Source: an uncultured bacterium
GTDB lineage: Bacteria; Verrucomicrobiota; Kiritimatiellia; CAIKKV01
Direction: 5' to 3'
DNA: 10,644 nucleotides
NCBI GenBank assembly: GCA_903828035.1
Contig: CAIKKV010000087.1
Location: 1 to 10,644, forward strand
Shown here: positions 6,107 to 10,644 of the stretch, one piece after another
How positions within the stretch are numbered: position 1 is the first letter of the stretch
Layout of the letters: each line of letters begins with the position of its first letter
Position numbers and translations under genes: made by a program
The notes under the pieces: model-generated
The model's database searches: none
What the model saw: the letters and a program-made list of their open reading frames with translations, nothing else
What the model was told of the DNA's origin: nothing

Positions 6107-8431
6107 TCACATCTCGTAATCCACGCCCTTGGCGCCCGGCGTCTTGACGGCCCCGCCGCCGCCGGCCCGGTAGATCATCACCGGCATCAGGATGCCGCCC
6201 GTTCCCATTTCGGCAAGTCCGCCGGCCGCGACGCGCACGGCGATGACGTTTTCGCCCGGCTTCAGGAACTTGCCGATACCGGCATATTCAGCCGGCTTCA
6301 CAAAACCCTTTTTTTCTCCCAGCGCCTCGCCGTTCAGGTAAACGTCCACGTTCTCGTCGAACCCGCCGAACCAGAGACGAAGGTCGCCCTTCAGGTCGGC
6401 CGGCGCCGTGAACCGGGTCCGGTACCAGGCCTGGCCCAGATAGTCATCCAGACCCTGGTCGCACCAGGTTTTCGAGAAGGTGGCCAGATTCGTCCAGGCC
6501 TGATCGTCGAACCCGGGCTTCCCCCAGCCCGCCTCGGCGCCCGCGGCCTTTTCATCCTTGCTGAACTTCCAGGCATCGGGAAGCCGGACCAGGATCTGGC
6601 CGCCCGCCGCCAGGATCCGCGCTCCGTCATTCACGGTTCTGCCGACAAACGTTTCGAAGTAGCCCCAGGCGTACCGCTCCTGGAACCAGGACGGCGGATT
6701 GGTGATGGCGGCCTTTTCGCCGATGAAAGCCTTCAGCTGGTCCTGCGCCTTGGCGGCCTTATCGAACTCGCAGGCGCCGATCTCGTTCCAGATGGCCATG
6801 TAAAGCTCGGCGCACTTCAAGCCGGCGTCCGCCATCTCCACCGCCTTTTTTTCGCGGTCATCCGCGGCCAGCGTTTTCGCCTGGTCGATGTCCGCCCGGC
6901 AGGCTTTCAGCAGGTCGGGCGTCCACACCCGATGCTGCCCGGAGGAGGAGCCCGCGTGCGCGGGAGTCGTGGCGTATGCCGCATCAATCCGGAGCCAGTA
7001 GGCGCGCATCGGATCCGCGGCATGGCCGTAGAACCCCTTGAAGAAGCGCTCCAGTTCCGCATCCACATCGACATCGGTGCTCCATAGCACGCGAATGCTC
7101 AGATACAGGAGCGGCGCGTGGGTGGTCCAACTGTCCATGGACTCCGGGATCCAGGCCAGCTCTTTCACCTTCGCCTCCTTGAGCGTCGCGATGAGCCGCT
7201 TGTAGTAGTCGAACTTGGTGAACGGCAGGAGCGCGTCCGCGAGGTTGTAGTTATACGGATAAAAGCCGAGCTTGCCGTTTGATGTCTTGGCCCAGGCGAT
7301 GATTTCATCCTTGAGGATCCGGGAAGACGGGCAGAGGGGACTTCCCGGGCCGTGGATGCGGCACCGGCGAATGGGCGCGATCATGGGGAAGACCCTCGGA
7401 TCGAGCTTCTCGAGCTTCACCAGCGGACGCGAATAATCGCTGTAGACCAGAATGCCCAGATCCCGGTCCGGGAACCGCTTGGAGGTGATTGCCGCGATGT
7501 CCGAGGCAAACTTGAAAATGGCATCCGAATAGCAGGGCTTTCCCGTGGTGTACTCCACGTAACCCGGCGTGTGCATCTTCGCGCATTCGGCGCATTCGCA
7601 CAGCCCGCCACCATCGTTCGGACCGGCCGGAAAAACCGTCTGCTCCGGATCGGCCTCCATTTTCCTCATGAGCGTTTCCGCCGCCAGGCGAACGGTTTCC
7701 GGATTGGCCGTGCACAATTGACCCGGGCTCCGCTTGCCCCGCTTGACGGCAAACAGTTCGGGCTTGGTAGTGAACAGCTCCTTGGACACCAGTCCGCCCC
7801 AGGCATGACTCCAGCTTCCACATTCGATATAACCCTTGTTCCGGTACCGCCATGGGATCAGGGTCTTATCGCCACCCGTAACCCGGCTTCCGCCGCCGCC
7901 GTACCACAGGCGGCGGTTGATCGAATCGCTGACCTCGGAGTGGTCCAGGTTGTTGGAAACCGTCACCGTGGCGAGCCAGGGGATCACCTCCCCGACCTCG
8001 CCGGGGGTGTACCAGCCGCAGCCCCACCTCTCAAGGAGGGTGACCGCGCCGTTGTAAACCCCCTGGGCCGATTCGCCGGCGATGGTGAGAATGCCGTCTT
8101 TCTCCGCAATCCGGAAGCCGTCCCGAGCCCGTGATTTGAGCGTCACAGGAAAGCCCTTCCGGTCCGCCAGCGAACCCAGCAGGATGGCGGGGGCTTTCAC
8201 GGCCGGGTTTTCACCGGGCGCCACGGCATGCAGGGCAAGGTCGGCGCCCGACATCCGCTTCACGACGCGGGCCAGCTCCTCGGCCGCCGCCTGCTCATTG
8301 ATGCCCATGGCATTGGTCGGCGTCGTTTCGTACCAGACGCCCGCCACCGCCCGGCCGTCCTTGACCACATCCATGGCCTGACCCAGGCCCGCCGCCAGAA
8401 CCAATCCGCCCGCCAAAATCCACTGTTTCAA
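6107..8431 (-). CDS. Exported DUF4838-domain protein with C-terminal jelly-roll, probable glycan-active enzyme
   Basis: The product has 774 residues. Residues 1-19 form a signal peptide (KQW, hydrophobic core, GQA). Residues 20-150 resemble the alpha-glucuronidase-type N-terminal domain of several glycosidases: EQAAAEELARVVKRMSG, AILLGS and NGAVTLLERWGCGWYTPGE. The DUF4838 core at about 155-460 has SHAWGGL, KPELFAVKRGKR, QLC (C240) and a C278-x-C280-x2-C283 motif after PNDGGGL. A jelly-roll sugar-binding-type domain follows at about 630-755 (WYRTRFTAP from W669, then NVDVYLNGE), like those of GH2-type enzymes. The start codon is TTG, supported by GGAGG 5 nt upstream and by the signal peptide that begins there. 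The family lacks a proven reaction known to me; a glycosidase role is inferred from its architecture and neighbours. It probably acts in the periplasm or outside the cell. Confidence 0.85.
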   Translation of the reverse strand: MKQWILAGGLVLAAGLGQAMDVVKDGRAVAGVWYETTPTNAMGINEQAAAEELARVVKRMSGADLALHAVAPGENPAVKAPAILLGSLADRKGFPVTLKSRARDGFRIAEKDGILTIAGESAQGVYNGAVTLLERWGCGWYTPGEVGEVIPWLATVTVSNNLDHSEVSDSINRRLWYGGGGSRVTGGDKTLIPWRYRNKGYIECGSWSHAWGGLVSKELFTTKPELFAVKRGKRSPGQLCTANPETVRLAAETLMRKMEADPEQTVFPAGPNDGGGLCECAECAKMHTPGYVEYTTGKPCYSDAIFKFASDIAAITSKRFPDRDLGILVYSDYSRPLVKLEKLDPRVFPMIAPIRRCRIHGPGSPLCPSSRILKDEIIAWAKTSNGKLGFYPYNYNLADALLPFTKFDYYKRLIATLKEAKVKELAWIPESMDSWTTHAPLLYLSIRVLWSTDVDVDAELERFFKGFYGHAADPMRAYWLRIDAAYATTPAHAGSSSGQHRVWTPDLLKACRADIDQAKTLAADDREKKAVEMADAGLKCAELYMAIWNEIGACEFDKAAKAQDQLKAFIGEKAAITNPPSWFQERYAWGYFETFVGRTVNDGARILAAGGQILVRLPDAWKFSKDEKAAGAEAGWGKPGFDDQAWTNLATFSKTWCDQGLDDYLGQAWYRTRFTAPADLKGDLRLWFGGFDENVDVYLNGEALGEKKGFVKPAEYAGIGKFLKPGENVIAVRVAAGGLAEMGTGGILMPVMIYRAGGGGAVKTPGAKGVDYEM

Positions 8432-8436
8432 GGCAA

Positions 8437-8441
8437 CCTCC
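8437..8441 (-). promoter_or_regulatory. Strong ribosome binding site fixing the TTG start of the DUF4838 gene
   Basis: The minus strand reads GGAGG, then 5 nt, then TTG AAA CAG TGG. No ATG or GTG gives a better signal peptide, so this site decides the unusual TTG start. A rare start codon paired with a strong site suggests that the translation rate is tuned relative to the upstream gene. Confidence 0.75.
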
Positions 8442-8456
8442 GAATGACTGATGTTT

Positions 8457-8475
8457 CCGGCCCGGCTCAGGCCGG
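8457..8475 (-). other. Short inverted repeat over the stop codon of the transglutaminase-like gene
   Basis: CCGGCC (8457-8462) and GGCCGG (8470-8475) are perfect 6-bp arms around a 7-nt loop that contains the TGA stop. The arms are pure G+C, so the hairpin would be stable in RNA. No T-run follows on the minus strand, so it does not look like an intrinsic terminator. It could protect or process the mRNA between the first and second genes. Confidence 0.4.
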
Positions 8476-9378
8476 CAACGGATAGTTTTCAATGCCGAAT
8501 TGACAGAGATGTTTCGCCAGGTACGCCTTGTCGAAGCGTTCCTTCACGTAGGCCCTCATCTCGCCGGCTTTCGCCCGGAGGGCGGCCGGCCGGTCGGCGG
8601 TATCCGCGGGAACCGCGCGGCCCGCGATGGCTTCATCGCCGAGGTCCAGGATCTGCCGCATCCGCTCGAAATAGGCGTCCGCCATCAGGCCGCGGCTCGC
8701 GGGCCCTCCGTGGCACTCGGCCGCGCTCATCAGGGTTCCGTCCCGGCCCGGGAAGACCGCGAACCAGCTCACGTCGACCATGGCCCACTTGGACCCGGTC
8801 CAGAACTCCGCCGTCGTGTGCCCGGTGGCGTAGTCTGAATAAAAGAGGAACACGAACCGGGCGGGAATGCCGCTGACCTGGCAGAGGCGGATGAAGATGC
8901 GCGCCTGCTCGTTGCAGAAGCCGCAGCCCGAAGCGAGCAGCGCCTCGTCGTCCAGGGCGCGGTCGGTCCTGCAGTACGGCCCGATGGGCGGCACGGTGGC
9001 GTGGGGAAGGACGACGGGCAGCGTGCGGGTCACAAACGCGACGGCCTTTTCCCGGGCCGTGCGCAGATGGCCGGCCTCGGCGGCAGCCAGCCGCTCGAAG
9101 GAGGGAAGCAGGCCGGGCGTGTAAACCACCTGGGTCGGCGAGTACTCGCCATAGAGGTAAGACTCGGTCTCCGGCCGGCAGACAATGAAATGGTTCCCCT
9201 GCCAGCGGTCAAGGCCGAGCACCTTCTTGCCCAGCGGCCCCGGCTTGGGAATCCAGGGGGGCAGCACGCCAAACTTCCCCAGGAAGGGGCGAAACGCTTG
9301 GGGAATCGTTTCCTTGACCCAGTCGGGCGTTTGCGCCGCCTGCAGTTCTTCCGCCGTCAACGCTACGGTCTGATCCAT
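8467..9378 (-). CDS. Transglutaminase-like superfamily cysteine enzyme
   Basis: This 303-residue protein carries a transglutaminase-core-like domain with a full apparent triad. C155 lies in GCGFCNEQARIF (the GxCxxxA pattern), H187 in TGHTTAEFW, and D202 in WAMVDVSW. The fold is shared by transglutaminases, bacterial cysteine proteases and peptide:N-glycanases, all of which work on amide or peptide bonds. The first 140 residues (DWVKETIPQAFRPFLGKF, then DRWQGNHFIVCRPETESYLY) I do not recognise. No signal peptide or membrane segment is seen, so it is predicted cytoplasmic. I place the start at 9378 because AAGGA lies 7 nt upstream. An in-frame ATG 12 codons earlier (9414) has no ribosome site and falls in the predicted promoter start region. 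It is the first gene of the operon with the DUF4838 and YetA-like genes, which suggests a glycopeptide or amide-linked substrate. That link is inference. Confidence 0.82.
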   Translation of the reverse strand: MDQTVALTAEELQAAQTPDWVKETIPQAFRPFLGKFGVLPPWIPKPGPLGKKVLGLDRWQGNHFIVCRPETESYLYGEYSPTQVVYTPGLLPSFERLAAAEAGHLRTAREKAVAFVTRTLPVVLPHATVPPIGPYCRTDRALDDEALLASGCGFCNEQARIFIRLCQVSGIPARFVFLFYSDYATGHTTAEFWTGSKWAMVDVSWFAVFPGRDGTLMSAAECHGGPASRGLMADAYFERMRQILDLGDEAIAGRAVPADTADRPAALRAKAGEMRAYVKERFDKAYLAKHLCQFGIENYPLPA

Positions 9379-9385
9379 AACCCGA

Positions 9386-9390
9386 TCCTT
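9386..9390 (-). promoter_or_regulatory. Ribosome binding site choosing the inner start of the transglutaminase-like gene
   Basis: The minus strand reads GGGAAGGATCGGGTT then ATG. AAGGA sits 7 nt before the ATG at 9378, the same motif and spacing as for the lipoprotein gene opposite. The ATG at 9414 is preceded by CATAACGTTATCATT, with no purine-rich site. Confidence 0.7.
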
Positions 9391-9416
9391 CCCTGTCACG
9401 TCAGGCCTATCCATAA

Positions 9417-9430
9417 TGATAACGTTATGA
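9417..9430. promoter_or_regulatory. LacI/GalR-type operator
   Basis: TGATAACGTTATGA is a near-perfect palindrome centred on CG. Its inner ten bases ATAACGTTAT are fully symmetric, and only the outer TG/GA pair breaks symmetry (TCA would complete it). LacI/GalR-family operators typically have this length, a central CpG and TG/CA ends. It spans roughly positions -7 to +7 of the predicted minus-strand promoter, where a bound repressor would block initiation of the glycan operon. No regulator gene is in the window. Confidence 0.55.
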
Positions 9431-9458
9431 CGATATCCCCTGGCCGGGGAAAGATCAA
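9430..9458 (-). promoter_or_regulatory. Sigma70-like promoter for the three-gene glycan operon
   Basis: On the minus strand TTGATC (plus 9453-9458) and TATCGT (plus 9430-9435) are separated by 17 nt. The -35 matches four of six and the -10 four of six. The predicted start near 9423 falls within the operator and leaves a leader of about 45 nt before the ATG at 9378. The spacer contains CCCCGGCCAGGGG, a short G+C dyad of unknown meaning. Confidence 0.45.
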
Positions 9459-9488
9459 TCTCATTTCAAGCTCTAAGGGATTTACCGA

Positions 9489-9516
9489 TGGACATCCGGA
9501 CTGGAATGCGTATCGT
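9489..9516 (+). promoter_or_regulatory. Possible promoter for the small lipoprotein gene
   Basis: TGGACA (9489-9494, five of six) and TATCGT (9511-9516, four of six) are 16 nt apart. The predicted start near 9523 gives a leader of about 25 nt that contains AAGGA at 9536-9540. If correct, the lipoprotein promoter lies well clear of the operator, so the two divergent genes need not be co-regulated. Confidence 0.35.
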
Positions 9517-9547
9517 TGAAACAGGTCAAGCGGATAAGGAAATAACC

Positions 9548-9988
9548 ATGAAAAACCAGCTAATCAAAATACTGCCCCTGTTTCTGCTGGCGGCTGGAAT
9601 CGGATGCGTCAGCCCGAAACCGCGGCCCGAGCCGGTGACGGTTCCCCAAGTGGTGGAGATGAGCAAGGCCGGCGTGCCGGCGGGCGAGATTATCGGGAAA
9701 ATGAAAGCCTCCGGCACCATCTACCGGCTCCAGGCCAGCCAGCTGGTTGAGCTGCACACCCAAGGCGTTTCGCCGGAGGTGCTGGATTACATGCAGCAGA
9801 CCTTTGTGGAGGCGATCCGGCGGGACGCGGCCTACGACAACTGGAACCGCTGGACGCCGTACGACAACTACTGGTACGGGGGACCGCCCTTCGGCTGGCC
9901 GGATCGGGTGATCGTGGTGCGCGAGCACGAATTGCCGCCCCCACCCCCGCCGACCAGGCCCCCCAAGCCCGCCCGCAACCGCCGCTGA
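9548..9988 (+). CDS. Small lipoprotein with two helical half-repeats and an aromatic, proline-rich tail
   Basis: This 146-residue protein starts MKNQLIKILPLFLLAAGIGC, a lipoprotein signal with C20 in the lipobox GIGC. Residues 33-87 hold two related half-repeats, VVEMSKAGVPAGEIIGKM and LVELHTQGVSPEVLDYM, joined by SGTIYRLQASQ. This short helical module occurs in many bacterial lipoproteins of unknown role. Then comes a Tyr/Trp-rich stretch (NWNRWTPYDNYWYGGPPFGWP) and a basic, proline-rich end (PPPPPPTRPPKPARNRR). The ATG at 9548 is chosen over an in-frame ATG at 9488 because AAGGA lies 7 nt upstream and the signal peptide starts here. The gene ends 7 nt from the end of the convergent radical SAM gene. 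I assign no function beyond envelope anchoring. Confidence 0.8.
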   Translation: MKNQLIKILPLFLLAAGIGCVSPKPRPEPVTVPQVVEMSKAGVPAGEIIGKMKASGTIYRLQASQLVELHTQGVSPEVLDYMQQTFVEAIRRDAAYDNWNRWTPYDNYWYGGPPFGWPDRVIVVREHELPPPPPPTRPPKPARNRR

Positions 9989-9995
9989 ACGGGCC

Positions 9996-10644
9996 TCACT
10001 CCGCCGCCATCCGGGCCTTCTCGCACACCTTCCGGAAATGATAGCCGGTGATGGCCAGTATCATGGCGTCCGGCAGAAGGCGCGGCCGATGGAGCTGGGT
10101 CCAGGCCAGCAGCTTCCAGAACTCCCGCCTCCCCTCGCCCAAAACGCCCAGGCGGAAAAACGCCCGGAGCGCCGCCGGAATGTGATACAGCCGCATCTTC
10201 CCGCGAACTTTCACAGGGCCGTATTCCCGGAGAAAAGTCCGGACCCGCGCGTAATACGGTCCCGGCGCGTAAATCGTGTCCAGGATCCGGCGGTAGCCGT
10301 CCCGGAGAGCCGTCATGCCCATCTGCGGCACAATGTTCGTCGTTCCGTCCACATTATCGCCCGTCGAAATCCCCGCCAACCGGCCCGCCTGCTTCAGGCG
10401 CGCATACAGCCGGGTGCCGGGGGGCGCCTGAAGCAAGCCCACCATGGCCGTCACGATCCCGCTCTTCTGGATAAACTCGATCTGCCGCTGGAAGATGGAG
10501 GGCGGATCGTGATCGAACCCCACGATGAAGCCGCCTTGCACCTGGAGCCCGGCCCGCTGGATTTTCTTCACGTCCGCCACCAGGTCCCGGTTCCGGTTCT
10601 GCCCCTTTCCGCACTCGGCCAGGGCCGACTCCTCCGGCGTTTCG
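9996..10644 (-). CDS. B12-binding radical SAM protein, C-terminal part with DUF4070 region (N-terminus beyond the window)
   Basis: 215 residues are visible. They begin ETPEESALAECGKGQ, the end of a radical SAM barrel strand (the family reads GIETP at this point), followed by VADVKKIQRAGLQVQGGFIVGFD and GIVTAMVGLLQAPPGTRLYARL. The region from about residue 100 (MTALRDGYRRILDTIYAPGPYYARVRTFLREYGP) matches the DUF4070 tail typical of cobalamin-dependent radical SAM proteins. The CX3CX2C cluster motif and the B12-binding domain would be upstream, outside the window, so they cannot be checked. Relatives include methyltransferases and enzymes of lipid or natural-product modification; the substrate here is unknown. 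The stop TGA is at 9996-9998. Confidence 0.88.
   Translation of the reverse strand, partial: ETPEESALAECGKGQNRNRDLVADVKKIQRAGLQVQGGFIVGFDHDPPSIFQRQIEFIQKSGIVTAMVGLLQAPPGTRLYARLKQAGRLAGISTGDNVDGTTNIVPQMGMTALRDGYRRILDTIYAPGPYYARVRTFLREYGPVKVRGKMRLYHIPAALRAFFRLGVLGEGRREFWKLLAWTQLHRPRLLPDAMILAITGYHFRKVCEKARMAAE

Noticed and set aside
5393..7087. Long plus-strand open frames across the YetA-like and DUF4838 genes
   Set aside because: They are antisense shadows: Arg/Pro/Ser-rich, crossing the real gene junction, with no recognisable domain or convincing ribosome site.
8457..8475. Hairpin as a terminator of the first operon gene
   Set aside because: There is no T-run after it on the minus strand, and the next gene starts 26 nt further on with its own strong ribosome site, so read-through is expected.
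9379..9414. Longer start for the transglutaminase-like gene
   Set aside because: The ATG at 9414 has no ribosome site and lies close to the predicted transcription start, while the ATG at 9378 has AAGGA at ideal spacing.
9437..9449. CCCCTGGCCGGGG dyad as a terminator or operator
   Set aside because: The arms are only 4 bp, no T-run follows, and it sits in a promoter spacer. It may be chance in G+C-rich DNA.

Overview
The window is G+C-rich bacterial DNA, densely coding on both strands. It holds eight genes, two of which run off the ends. I see no tRNA, rRNA, CRISPR array, insertion sequence or prophage gene. The gene types are a PHP-type DnaE, a DUF4838 protein, a PcRGLX/YetA-like (PL26-like) protein, a B12/radical-SAM DUF4070 protein, and Shine-Dalgarno-led lipoproteins. 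With an intergenic TGAAC octamer repeat, these suggest an environmental polysaccharide-degrading bacterium, perhaps of the PVC superphylum (Kiritimatiellota/Lentisphaerota/Verrucomicrobiota) or Planctomycetota. That placement is inference from gene content and no marker gene proves it.

Layout: (1) 1-2087, minus strand: the N-terminal two thirds of DNA polymerase III alpha (DnaE). (2) 2088-2306: a divergent intergenic region with two oppositely oriented tracts of an 8-nt repeat and a good sigma70-like promoter facing right. (3) 2307-3706, plus strand: a two-gene envelope operon, an exported SH3-domain protein overlapping by 4 nt a lipoprotein M48 zinc metalloprotease. Its stop codon shares the palindrome TTAA with the stop of the convergent neighbour. 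(4) 3703-9378, minus strand: a three-gene operon read in the order transglutaminase-like cysteine enzyme, exported DUF4838 protein, PcRGLX/YetA-like protein, with gaps of 35 and 13 nt. (5) 9379-9547: a divergent control region with a LacI/GalR-type operator (TGATAACGTTATGA) on the predicted start site of the three-gene operon. (6) 9548-9988, plus strand: a small lipoprotein with two helical half-repeats and an aromatic, proline-rich tail. (7) 9996-10644, minus strand: the C-terminal part of a B12-binding radical SAM protein with a DUF4070 region.

The most interesting unit is the 3703-9378 operon with its operator. Two of its products belong to families linked to complex glycan breakdown: DUF4838 with glycosidase-like N-terminal and C-terminal jelly-roll parts, and PcRGLX/YetA-like RIFT-barrel proteins. 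The first gene encodes a transglutaminase-fold protein with a full Cys-His-Asp triad, which is an unusual partner. A reasonable hypothesis is a sugar-induced locus in which the DUF4838 protein handles a glycan outside the cytoplasm, the YetA-like protein acts on an imported oligosaccharide, and the transglutaminase-like enzyme cleaves an amide or peptide bond in the same substrate, for example a glycopeptide. The substrate cannot be read from the sequence.
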